From the NCBI GenBank assembly GCA_002501065.1, contig DLRK01000048.1, positions 1-12,027 of the forward strand: 12,027 bases of DNA, read 5' to 3'. The notes beneath the pieces were generated by a model, which saw only the letters and a list, made by a program, of their open reading frames with translations, made no database searches and was not told where the DNA came from. Below, one piece after another: positions 1-7,703 of this stretch. Both the position numbers and the translations under genes were made by a program. Numbering within the stretch: position 1 is the first letter of the stretch; each line of letters opens with the position of its first letter. Source of the stretch: Akkermansiaceae bacterium UBA7890 (GTDB lineage Bacteria; Verrucomicrobiota; Verrucomicrobiia; Verrucomicrobiales; Akkermansiaceae).

Positions 1-3000
1 GGCGCCGGTACCGGGAGAGGGCTCCCTTCCCCCCCAGGAGGTGGGGAAGTTGCCGAACAGGGAGGAATTGAGCCGTTGCAGGGACTGCCCCCCGCCGGCC
101 GGACCGGTGGGCCAGGGAGCGATGGCGAGATACTGCACTTCGTCCTCGGTGACCTGCGGGTAGAAGGCCGGATCAGTCGGGAGAGGGTTGTCGGGTCGCT
201 GCAGGCGCACGGTGCCGAGGTCATTGCGCAGGGGACCATCGGTCCATGGGCCGAGGAGGAGCACCCCGGCGTCGATCCCGTAGTGGGAACGAAAGTGACT
301 TGTGCTCACCGGGTCCGCCACCGGATCAAAGCCCACCACCAGGAGGATTTCTCCTGCGGAGAGTGAGTGGGCAGTGGTGAAATCGAAATCAACTCCGCCC
401 CGCAGTCTCCAGTTGGCGAGACTTTCGGAGAGGGAGCCGGAATTGCGGATTTCGACATATTCGTAGCTGTTCTCCGGGGCCGCAGTTGGATGGTACATCA
501 CTTCTGAAATGACCACCGGGCCAACCCGGGCGGCGGCATTGGCGGATCCGAGGGTGTTGACGGTCATGCTGACGAGGGTGCCGGTTCCTGCACCGTCGGG
601 CCAGCGCCCCAGCGTCTCACTGCTGCGTGCGGCCGCGAATTCGACGACGTCAACAAACTTGAGCAACTTGCCCGCACCGTCCGCCTCGAGCAACCAGACG
701 TCATCACCCTGCGAGGAAAGCGCGAAGGGTTCGCCGCTGGTGTAAGTTCCCCTGGTGCCGTGATTGTCAAGGAAGGGAACCGGAATGGTGAAGCTGTCGG
801 CGTTGGGGACCGTTACCTCGAAAGTGTTGTTGTAGGCCCCGATTCCGCCGTATCCCGAGATCGTGATGACGTCTCCCGTGGACAGGCCGTGGGCAGCATC
901 GGAGACTGTGGTGGGAGCGGTTGCAATGGTGCCGGAATAGGAAGAAAGGGCGAGGTTCTGGTTGGCGTTGAAGTCGTTCTCGTCCCAATCCAGGTAGCCC
1001 CCGGCGGGAATGCTGCCGGAGGAAATACGGAACTTCCGGTAGTTGGTATTGGCATCGGAGAGGTACCAGTTGGTCACCGGGATCGAGGCCCCGGTGGTGT
1101 TGTGGAGTTCGATGCGATCGATGGCGGGGAGGTCGGTGTTGGTGAGGACCTCGTTGACGACGATGCGACCGTCGCGGCCGGCTCCGGGAGCGCCCGGTGA
1201 GCCATTGTATTCGCTACTGGAACGCCAGTTCTCCGAGTCGCCATAGTCGCCGGCAGGGTCGATGATTTCAAGCGAGGACCCGAATCCGTCGGCCCGTCCC
1301 GGCCAGGTTCCTTCGTCGTCGAAGGTAAAGTCCTGGATGCCGGTGCCGTTCCAGGTCGCGAAGGCGATGTGTTCTCCGTCGTTTCCGAGGGTGCCGGCAA
1401 ACTGTCCCGCCACCGGGAGGCCCGTGCCGTAGCGCACTTCAAATGCTTCCAGGTCCTCGACCACCACCACGTATCCGCCCGCGGGAAGGTTGGTGACGGG
1501 GAAGGTGAAAGTGAGCCCGTTGGTGAACGTCACCCCATCAAGGTTGACGGCGCTGGTGCTGGCATTGCAGATCTCGATGAACTCGAAATCCCCACCGTTG
1601 AAGAGGCGGGGAATCGCCAGGCTTGCCCCGGCCTCTGCTTCCACCGCATTGGCGCGGGCTGCATTGTAATTGATCTCGGTGATGCGCAGATCGGAGGCGG
1701 TGGCGCGGCGTTCGAGATAGAAGGTGGCCTCGCTGAGCGGCGACCACGAATCGCCGCCGCCCACCCGGGCCCTCATGCGGACCAGTCCGCTGGCGGGCAA
1801 GGTCATCGCTCCGGAGAGGAGGATGGCCCCGGGCGCGAGGTTGCCGCCTTCGAGGCGCGGATCAGTCCCGTCGGTGGTGTAGTAGACCGATCCGGAGGGC
1901 ACGGTGGCGGAGAGCGTTCCGCCGCCGGGGATTTCGCCGCCGTGCTGGTTCCCTCCGTTGACGGTGAAGAGAGGCGCCGTGATGGTCCCGAGGTAGGTGT
2001 CGGAACTGCCCGAAAACCTCTTCGATCGCCAGGCGCTGATCATGCGGTCGGTGCGGTTGGTTCCTGAAGTCGGGAACCAGGAACCCAGCACGCCGTTGCT
2101 CGGGCTCGTGCCCGGTCCGCCCGGAGTTCCGTAGACGGCACGAGTCCAGTTTTCGTTGCGGGCGTAGTTTCCACTGAATCCCCCTCCACTCCGGTCGTCG
2201 CCCCAGCGGGCGGATTCGCACACGATCGCGTTGTCGATCTGGTCGGCGTACTTCTGAAAGCGGCCGCGGTTCTCAAGGTTGGTGAGGGCCCCGCCATGGA
2301 AGAGGTGCCTGTAGGCACGATCGGCGAAGCGGACCCGGAATTCGCGGTGGTCCTCGAGATCATCGAAGATGCGGGCCCCGTCCAGGGCTCCGCTGTTGCT
2401 GGGGGCGCTGGTGGCAGTCTGGTCCTCGAGGATTCTCTCGGTGTCCCAGCAGTAGAAGCGCCAGGGGGCGTTGGCGCTGCCTCCGCCCGCCGCGCGCCAG
2501 TTGTCGTTGGATTTCAAATCGGCGTTGCGGCCAAAGTACTCGGTGATGACGAAGTCGATGTAATTGTCGACGTCGAGGACGGCCTGGATCCGGGACCAGG
2601 GGCTGCGGGAATTCGTGACGACCGCTTTCATGGCATTAAAGGAACTGTTCTCCTCCGAGGTGATTCTGCCCGGATTCAGCCCGAGAACTTCGCCGTCCTC
2701 GTGCCCGTTGTAGGCTGCGTAGTGGTCGTTTTCGAGGCGCTCGTGGAGGTTGAAGACGCCCCAGTAGATGCCGTTGATGTAGAAGTGCACGAAGTGGCCC
2801 TGCCCACCGTCGGCATTGCCCATGTCGACCATGCAGTCACGCGCCCACTGGTCGCGGATCATGGTGGCACGGGCGCGCTGGCCGCTGTTGCTGTGGATCC
2901 ACGAGTTGTTGTACATGGCTCGCAGGTGGATGCTGTCGAAAGTCGTGACGGTGGTCCCATCGAAGACCGGGTAGTTGAGTTTTCCGGCTCCGTAGAGGTC

Positions 3001-5775
3001 GCGGAAGCGCAGGCTGAAGGAGTGCTTGATCGCCTTGCTCGGGGTGCGGCTGGCACCGCCCTGCAGCTTGCATCCGCAGTCGATCTGGAACCCGTTCTCA
3101 ATGTTGATGCCGTCGGTCACGGGGTCGGGATGGAAGTATTCGGCGGAGACGGCGGCTTCGATATTGCGGTCCTGGGTGTCGACGTAGATCCCGTTCGAAC
3201 CAAAGAAGTCATCCTTCTCGCCCGTGACCGAAAGAGTGGGAATGTCCCGCAGCCCTGCCAGAAAGCGGGCGGCATACTGGCGCGACTGGGTGATCTGGGT
3301 GTCCACGTTGTAGTCGGCGGTGGGCTCGCCTCCCCACCCCGTCGGGTAACCGGAAGGCCGGGTCTGGGTGCCCACTGAGCTTGGAAAGATGTAGCTCTGG
3401 GTGTCCACCTTGGTCGCCTGCAGGCCTCTCTTGAAGGCCCGCACGCGCAGCACGGTGGTGGCATTGACCGGAATCGCTCTGGAGTAGGTGCTGCCGTTGG
3501 TGGATTGGGTGGGCACGGTTCCGTCCAGGGTGTAGCGGATCGTGGCACCGGGAGTGTTGGTGGAGAGGGAGAGGTTGATGGCCGAGGTGTAGTAGCCGCG
3601 CCTGTGGCTGAACTGGATGCCCTCGACCAGCAGTTGTCCGTTGGCATCGTTGGGGGCGTTGGGGGTGGGGGTCTGGAAGTAGACCGGCTCCATGTTGCCG
3701 GGATGCAGTCCGTAGGAGATGTCGGATTGCTGCGAGGGGTAGTTCGTGCTGCTGGATCCGAACTCGCTGGCCACGGTGAGCGAGGGGTGGACCAGCGCGA
3801 CATACTCGCCGTCCGCGCTCAAACTGAAGTTGGTGTGCAGGTTGCCATTGGCGTCTGGCGCGTTGTTGCCGGAGGCGAAGACCACCAGGAAATCGCCCGT
3901 CGCAAGGGTGATCCCCGGGGGGAAGGTCCACTTGTTCAGGCTCGCTGCGCTGTCGGTAAGGTGCCAGCCAGCGAGGCTGAGGGTGGTGGTGCCCCGGTTG
4001 TGAATCTCGATCCAGTCGTCAGTGGCGCCGGCTACCTGGTTCGGAACCGGAGTGCCGCCCCCGTTGGATGCCATGAACTCGTTGATGACGAGGTCGGAGA
4101 TCCCAGGGGTGGTGAAGCTCAGCGAGGGTGTGGCCCACCCTTGTCCGGCGATGTTGGTTCCTGAAGCGGTGAAGAAGTAGGTGGTGTTGGCGGCGAGGGA
4201 GCTGAGCACGGTGGAAAAGGAGCCCGACTGGGTGCCGATGCTCACGGAGCTGTCCCAGGATTCCGGGTTCGTGCCTCCGTTGGTGGTTCCGTAGTGGATC
4301 TCGACCACCGGGCTGTCACCACTGGTGGCGGTGACGGCGCCATTGATCTGCGCTGAGAAGCCCGTGACGTTGGTCGCGGCGGAGTTGGTGAGGGATGCGA
4401 GATCGAAGGTCAGGGTGGTGAAGCTTCCGGTGGAAGGCGCCCAGTCGGAGCCACCCGAGTTGGAGGCGAAGCAGCGGAAGTAGTAGGTGACTCCGTCGGT
4501 GAGGTTGGCGAGGGCGTCCACGAAGGCGCCGGTCTGGGTGGAGAGGTCGTTGAACTGGTCCCACGATCCCGGGGTGGTGCCGCCGTTGTTGTCGCCCCAG
4601 TAGATGAGCACGGTGGGATTTTCCCCACCAGTGGCGGTGACCTGCCCACCGATCTCGGCGGAGGTGAAGCCCACGTTGGCGGCGGGGGAGTTGATCACCG
4701 TTGGGGGGCTGGGCGGGACGGTGGTGGCAAATGAGGTGCTTGAATCGGCCCAGTCGTCTCCGCCGGAATTGCTTGCATAGGAGCGGTAGTAGTAGGTGGT
4801 GCCCGGGGTGAGTCCGGTCAGGGCGGCGGAGAAGGTTCCCGTCTGGATGCCAGCTTCGATGCTGGCATCCCAGGCGCCCGGATCGGTGCCTCCGTTGTTG
4901 CTGCCATAGTAAACCGTCACATTGGGAGGGGAGCCCCCGGTGCCAGTCACTTCTCCCGTCACAGTGGCGGTTCTGGTGGAGAGATCGTGGGCGGTGCCGT
5001 TTGTCACGGTGGGCGGACCGACCGTTACGTCAGCCATCCAGTTGACGGCGTTGAGAAAGACCGCTTCACCCGTGGGAGAGAAGTTCTCGCCACCCTTGGG
5101 GTTATTGCTGCTCTCCCCTCCGGCGAACCAGAGTCGCGGAGCTGATGGCGTTTGCCCTGAACCGGCATAGAACTCCGTGGCGGACTCCCAGAAGGCGATC
5201 CAGAGATTGTCGGTTCCCGGGTCGGAGGCAAGGACCGTCCCATTTCCGGCGTTTGTCTGGTTCGTGACATTCACGGTTCCGTTCGCGACAAGAGCGAACC
5301 GGTTGCTGTCGTCCATGGTGATCCCCGCGAAGATCGGATGGGCAGGATCCCGGACCTGGAGATCCGTGCTGGAGGAGATCGGAGTGCCTGTGTTGCTGAG
5401 CCACTTCCAGCGGTTGGAGCGTACGAGGTAGGCACTCATCTGGATCAGGGGTGTGGCTACCCCATTCCACGCGGTGACCTCGGAGGCGTTGGTGGCATAG
5501 GTGCCGCTGTTCGTATCCCGGCTGACGATCACGAGGTCGCTCGCGTTCATCCGGTCGAGGCTGCCGGGATCGGAGTCGAGGCTGGTTACGGTAAGCCGGG
5601 TGACGTTGTGGCCGGCACTGGTGAGCAGGTCCGTCCAGCCGGAGTCGTCGGGTGACGGGGGATTGTTCTGGTCCGTGTTTTCGGTGATCCAGATGATGTC
5701 GGCAGCTGGAAGGGGGGTGGATATCAGTAGGAGGAGGCTCGGGAGGAACCAGCACTTACGTAAGGGGGAGGGCAT
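1..5775 (-). CDS. Giant secreted CotH kinase / lamin-tail-domain protein (partial, C-terminus beyond left edge)
   Basis: The frame opens with ATG at 5775 and stays open for 1925 codons to base 1 with no stop, so the C-terminus is missing. Residues 1-25 form a signal peptide (basic MPSPLRK, hydrophobic core, PLPAA|D cleavage site). Domains by approximate residue: 26-250 glutamine-amidotransferase-like fold without an obvious nucleophilic Cys; 254-556 three Fn3-like repeats; 559-690 lamin tail domain (LVINEFMAS...DDWIEIHNRG); 717-797 chitobiase C-terminal-like module (IRYTLDGTVPT); 845 to about 1250 CotH domain (YINGIYWGVFNLHERLEND at about 999-1017; WDTE at 1110-1113, whose Asp1111 I take as a candidate metal/ATP-site residue); 1265-1354 second chitobiase-like module (VYYTTDGTDP); then LTDs from about 1360, 1537 and 1754. 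CotH of Bacillus subtilis is an atypical secreted protein kinase acting on spore-coat proteins; the substrate here is unknown. No clear Shine-Dalgarno precedes the ATG, but the signal peptide fixes the start. It is divergent from the VTC-DUF4956-pseudopilin operon, which supports a shared function. The last visible residues (SWGGREPSPG) look like the end of an LTD, so more modules or a sorting signal may follow. Confidence 0.93.
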   Translation of the reverse strand, partial: MPSPLRKCWFLPSLLLLISTPLPAADIIWITENTDQNNPPSPDDSGWTDLLTSAGHNVTRLTVTSLDSDPGSLDRMNASDLVIVSRDTNSGTYATNASEVTAWNGVATPLIQMSAYLVRSNRWKWLSNTGTPISSSTDLQVRDPAHPIFAGITMDDSNRFALVANGTVNVTNQTNAGNGTVLASDPGTDNLWIAFWESATEFYAGSGQTPSAPRLWFAGGESSNNPKGGENFSPTGEAVFLNAVNWMADVTVGPPTVTNGTAHDLSTRTATVTGEVTGTGGSPPNVTVYYGSNNGGTDPGAWDASIEAGIQTGTFSAALTGLTPGTTYYYRSYASNSGGDDWADSSTSFATTVPPSPPTVINSPAANVGFTSAEIGGQVTATGGENPTVLIYWGDNNGGTTPGSWDQFNDLSTQTGAFVDALANLTDGVTYYFRCFASNSGGSDWAPSTGSFTTLTFDLASLTNSAATNVTGFSAQINGAVTATSGDSPVVEIHYGTTNGGTNPESWDSSVSIGTQSGSFSTVLSSLAANTTYFFTASGTNIAGQGWATPSLSFTTPGISDLVINEFMASNGGGTPVPNQVAGATDDWIEIHNRGTTTLSLAGWHLTDSAASLNKWTFPPGITLATGDFLVVFASGNNAPDANGNLHTNFSLSADGEYVALVHPSLTVASEFGSSSTNYPSQQSDISYGLHPGNMEPVYFQTPTPNAPNDANGQLLVEGIQFSHRRGYYTSAINLSLSTNTPGATIRYTLDGTVPTQSTNGSTYSRAIPVNATTVLRVRAFKRGLQATKVDTQSYIFPSSVGTQTRPSGYPTGWGGEPTADYNVDTQITQSRQYAARFLAGLRDIPTLSVTGEKDDFFGSNGIYVDTQDRNIEAAVSAEYFHPDPVTDGINIENGFQIDCGCKLQGGASRTPSKAIKHSFSLRFRDLYGAGKLNYPVFDGTTVTTFDSIHLRAMYNNSWIHSNSGQRARATMIRDQWARDCMVDMGNADGGQGHFVHFYINGIYWGVFNLHERLENDHYAAYNGHEDGEVLGLNPGRITSEENSSFNAMKAVVTNSRSPWSRIQAVLDVDNYIDFVITEYFGRNADLKSNDNWRAAGGGSANAPWRFYCWDTERILEDQTATSAPSNSGALDGARIFDDLEDHREFRVRFADRAYRHLFHGGALTNLENRGRFQKYADQIDNAIVCESARWGDDRSGGGFSGNYARNENWTRAVYGTPGGPGTSPSNGVLGSWFPTSGTNRTDRMISAWRSKRFSGSSDTYLGTITAPLFTVNGGNQHGGEIPGGGTLSATVPSGSVYYTTDGTDPRLEGGNLAPGAILLSGAMTLPASGLVRMRARVGGGDSWSPLSEATFYLERRATASDLRITEINYNAARANAVEAEAGASLAIPRLFNGGDFEFIEICNASTSAVNLDGVTFTNGLTFTFPVTNLPAGGYVVVVEDLEAFEVRYGTGLPVAGQFAGTLGNDGEHIAFATWNGTGIQDFTFDDEGTWPGRADGFGSSLEIIDPAGDYGDSENWRSSSEYNGSPGAPGAGRDGRIVVNEVLTNTDLPAIDRIELHNTTGASIPVTNWYLSDANTNYRKFRISSGSIPAGGYLDWDENDFNANQNLALSSYSGTIATAPTTVSDAAHGLSTGDVITISGYGGIGAYNNTFEVTVPNADSFTIPVPFLDNHGTRGTYTSGEPFALSSQGDDVWLLEADGAGKLLKFVDVVEFAAARSSETLGRWPDGAGTGTLVSMTVNTLGSANAAARVGPVVISEVMYHPTAAPENSYEYVEIRNSGSLSESLANWRLRGGVDFDFTTAHSLSAGEILLVVGFDPVADPVSTSHFRSHYGIDAGVLLLGPWTDGPLRNDLGTVRLQRPDNPLPTDPAFYPQVTEDEVQYLAIAPWPTGPAGGGQSLQRLNSSLFGNFPTSWGGREPSPGTGA
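4102..5016 (-). repeat. Three tandem Fn3-like repeats inside the CotH protein gene
   Basis: Three consecutive units of about 103, 102 and 100 codons start at 5016, 4707 and 4401. Each begins with a PPTV/LTNSAAT-like strand, carries a G-x-V-T-A/G-T-G/S-G segment, then a nearly fixed motif (YYGSNNGGTDPGAWD, IYWGDNNGGTTPGSWD, IHYGTTNGGTNPESWD). Each ends in TTYYYR/TYYFRCF/TTYFFTA, then ASNSGG/GTNIAG and a SFTT or SFATT strand. This is the usual layout of Fn3-type spacers in extracellular bacterial proteins. The units differ enough at the DNA level that they look like an old duplication. Confidence 0.8.
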
Positions 5776-5863
5776 GGGCTTTACGGGAATGCGTCGCAGA
5801 AGGAGGGTTTGGCAATGTGAGCATAAAATGTTCTGAGAAAGGCACAAGGTGATAGGCCTGAAG

Positions 5864-5902
5864 GAGCGCCCTGAAGCCCCCCGGAGGGGTTAGCAGGCGC
5901 TC
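5864..5902. other. Inverted repeat / stem-loop in divergent intergenic region
   Basis: GAGCGCC at 5864-5870 pairs exactly with GGCGCTC at 5896-5902, and TG/CA extends the stem past a single-base bulge. The loop itself contains CCCC...GGGG that can pair again, so an extended or branched hairpin is possible. No T-run follows on either strand, so it is unlikely to be an intrinsic terminator. It lies 88 bp upstream of the CotH start codon, so it could sit in that gene's 5' leader or be an operator. Its function is unknown. Confidence 0.45.
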
Positions 5903-6054
5903 AAATCCATCAAACAAGCAGGTGGGGTTCCTTGAGGTTCAGTTGATTCCGGATGATTGTAATGCTGGATTCTGCCAAGTGCGCAAAGGGCGGGAGGGGA
6001 GGCCCATTGACTCATTCAGGGGATTTACGGACTAAGAGGAGAGCGAATCGGGAG

Positions 6055-6083
6055 TTGTCGTCCTGTCCCTTATTGGCTAAAAC
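6055..6083 (+). promoter_or_regulatory. Candidate sigma70-type promoter for the VTC-DUF4956-pilin operon
   Basis: TTGTCG (6055-6060) and TAAAAC (6078-6083) are spaced by 17 bp; each matches the consensus at four of six positions. Transcription would begin near 6090, just upstream of both possible start codons of the VTC gene. This is pattern matching only. Confidence 0.3.
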
Positions 6084-6113
6084 TTAATTTGTGACGAATC
6101 CGCCCCCCGGCGC

Positions 6114-6935
6114 ATGGTCCGCCCTGACCGGCGCAAACCCTTTTCCCTGCCTTTTAGGGCAGTAGTGAGTATAAGCAGGACCGAATACAAATTTCTGATC
6201 AACGCGGAGCAGTATCATCAATGGAAAGATGAGATCTCGCAGCGCCTTGCAGTGGATCAAAATCCCGGGAACTCGGGGAACTACCCCATTCTCTCGCAGT
6301 ATTACGACACTGCAGAGCGGGACTGTTACTGGGAGAAGCAGCGTCGCTTCAAGAGTCGCCGCAAGATCCGTCTCCGCATTTATGGTTCGGAGACAGCCAA
6401 GATTCCTCCGGCGGGATTCCTTGAAGTGAAGCACAAGTTGCAGGGGCTGGGAGTGAAGCGCCGTCTGCCCATGTCGATTGAGGCCGCCCAGGAATTCGGC
6501 CTTGGGAATGACGATGTTTTGCGTGGGCTCCGCAGCGAGGTGGGCCGAGCTGGTCGTATCGTGATCGACGAAGTCCTCGGGATGCGGTCAGCCGGACATG
6601 CGCCCTCCATGCAGATTCGTTACGACCGGAATGCCTTCAGTTCGCCGGACGGCAAGCTGCGGATCACATTCGACAATCTTCTGCGCTGCCGTCCTGAGTT
6701 TCCCAAGCTCCTGCCGGACGATCAAAACTTCAGCAGGTTCATCATTCCCGAGGGAGACTCCATCATGGAGATCAAGTCCATCGGGCCGGTTCCCTACTGG
6801 CTGCGGCAGCGGGCCGGAGAGACCGGATTGAGCCGCCGGAGTTTCAGCAAGTACTGCACGTCCCTCGAAAAACACGACCCCGTTCTGGGTGCCCAGCTTG
6901 AAAAGGCGCGGGCGAGGCAGGGGTCGGCAGCATGA
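6114..6935 (+). CDS. VTC-domain protein (polyphosphate polymerase fold)
   Basis: This protein of 273 aa (256 if it starts at GTG 6165) is almost entirely a VTC domain of the triphosphate-tunnel fold. In yeast, Vtc4 of this family makes polyphosphate from ATP; the bacterial versions are little characterised. Tunnel residues visible in the expected order, numbered from ATG 6114: R22-T-E24-Y-K26; YYD at 63-65; the basic strand RRKIRLR at 82-88; FLEVK with E104 and K106; KRR at 115-117; YDR at 170-172; R183; MEIK with E219 and K221; FSKYC at 244-248. The two ExK acidic/basic strands and the basic strands are all kept, which suggests an active nucleotide/polyphosphate-binding tunnel. There is no signal peptide or membrane segment, so it should be cytoplasmic. 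It is first in a closely spaced operon with DUF4956 (39-bp gap) and a pseudopilin, divergent from a CotH kinase gene. The start is uncertain: the ATG adds 17 basic, unconserved-looking residues. Confidence 0.88.
   Translation: MVRPDRRKPFSLPFRAVVSISRTEYKFLINAEQYHQWKDEISQRLAVDQNPGNSGNYPILSQYYDTAERDCYWEKQRRFKSRRKIRLRIYGSETAKIPPAGFLEVKHKLQGLGVKRRLPMSIEAAQEFGLGNDDVLRGLRSEVGRAGRIVIDEVLGMRSAGHAPSMQIRYDRNAFSSPDGKLRITFDNLLRCRPEFPKLLPDDQNFSRFIIPEGDSIMEIKSIGPVPYWLRQRAGETGLSRRSFSKYCTSLEKHDPVLGAQLEKARARQGSAA
6156..6159 (+). promoter_or_regulatory. Shine-Dalgarno-like AGGG that supports a GTG start at 6165
   Basis: AGGG lies 5 nt before an in-frame GTG at 6165. That start would give MSISRTEYKFLI, so the conserved first strand of the VTC fold would begin almost at once, as is usual in this family. 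The upstream ATG at 6114 has no comparable ribosome-binding site. Confidence 0.35.
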
Positions 6936-6974
6936 CTCACCTGTATACACCATCCATCCATTCCCACCACATTC

Positions 6975-7697
6975 ATGACCTCCCTAGCCATCATCGATAC
7001 CTTTGAGACCGTCAAAGAGGCCCTCGGTTTCGGTAATCCCATACCCACCGTCCCCGAGGTATTCTTCGCCCTGGCCGTGAGCTTCGGGCTCAACCTGATT
7101 ATCGGGACGCTTTACAAGGCCACTTATCGGGGAACGCGTTATTCGCAGGACTATGTTCACACCCTCGTAATCGTGGGAACCGTGACCACCATCCTCATCC
7201 TGGTGGTCGGCAGTCATCCGAACGCCTCGGCGATCGGCTTCGGGATGTTCGCGGCCTTTGCCATGATCCGCTTCCGCCGCAACCTTGGTCAGGCCCGGGA
7301 CCTGGCCTTCATTCTCTTTTCCATGATGACCGGCATGGTGGTGGGCGCGCGCCTCTATCCCACGGCCGTGGCCACTACCATCGTGATGGTGGCGGCGGTC
7401 TATATCCTCTCGAAAAAGGAGGCTTTTGCCCCCAAACGGGCCTCCCACAACCTCAGAATCCGTGTGAATAACGATATTCAGTACGATCAGACGTTTGTCC
7501 CAATCTTCGAGGAATTCGCTGATGCCACGGAGCTTATCAGCGTGGAATCGATCCAGGCGGGCATGATGACAGAACTTCGTTGGGGAATTCTCTTGAAATC
7601 AGGGGCCAAAATATCCGATTTTATGGAGAAGCTCCAGGTTGCCTCAGGGAACAATCGTGTGATCCTGACATCGACCCAGAGGAGCTTTGACAACTAG
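6975..7697 (+). CDS. DUF4956 family multi-pass membrane protein
   Basis: This is a 240-aa protein with about four or five hydrophobic segments near residues 26-47, 60-80, 84-98, 106-123 and 126-145. A soluble C-terminal domain of roughly 80 residues follows (about 158-236). The loop FAMIRFRRNLGQARDLAFIL (94-113), with its Arg cluster and RD pair, is the signature I associate with DUF4956. The layout, membrane half plus a small alpha/beta ACT-like tail, recalls MgtC/SapB proteins, but that link is inference. DUF4956 genes are repeatedly found beside VTC-domain genes, and often CotH genes, in other bacteria (from memory). A membrane partner that regulates the VTC enzyme or moves its product is therefore plausible, though no activity is established. 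No good Shine-Dalgarno precedes the ATG. The stop is 6 bp before the next gene, so the three genes are very likely co-transcribed. Confidence 0.87.
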   Translation: MTSLAIIDTFETVKEALGFGNPIPTVPEVFFALAVSFGLNLIIGTLYKATYRGTRYSQDYVHTLVIVGTVTTILILVVGSHPNASAIGFGMFAAFAMIRFRRNLGQARDLAFILFSMMTGMVVGARLYPTAVATTIVMVAAVYILSKKEAFAPKRASHNLRIRVNNDIQYDQTFVPIFEEFADATELISVESIQAGMMTELRWGILLKSGAKISDFMEKLQVASGNNRVILTSTQRSFDN

Positions 7698-7703
7698 AAA
7701 CCC

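Larger units (their letters stand above)
5776..6113. other. Divergent intergenic region between the CotH gene and the VTC operon
   Basis: This 338-bp stretch separates two divergently transcribed genes and must hold both promoters. It is visibly less GC-rich than the flanking genes. I can point to one candidate plus-strand promoter (6055-6083) and one strong stem-loop (5864-5902), listed separately. A second -35-like TTGACT at 6007-6012 lacks a good -10 at proper spacing. No convincing minus-strand promoter stood out. I see no gene here. Confidence 0.6.

Noticed and set aside
1369..2067. Plus-strand open frame of 232 codons
   Set aside because: Antisense to the second chitobiase-like module and LTD; no recognisable features.
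2296..3378. Plus-strand open frame of 360 codons
   Set aside because: It lies antisense to the CotH protein, has Val/Gly/Asp-rich low-complexity composition and no domain. The minus frame carries recognisable CotH motifs throughout.
3117..3931. Two overlapping minus-strand frames rich in Pro/Ser/Arg or Arg/His
   Set aside because: These are alternative frames of the CotH gene with skewed composition typical of GC-rich shadows.
6007..6036. TTGACT as a second promoter -35 box
   Set aside because: No acceptable -10 hexamer is found at 16-18 bp spacing.
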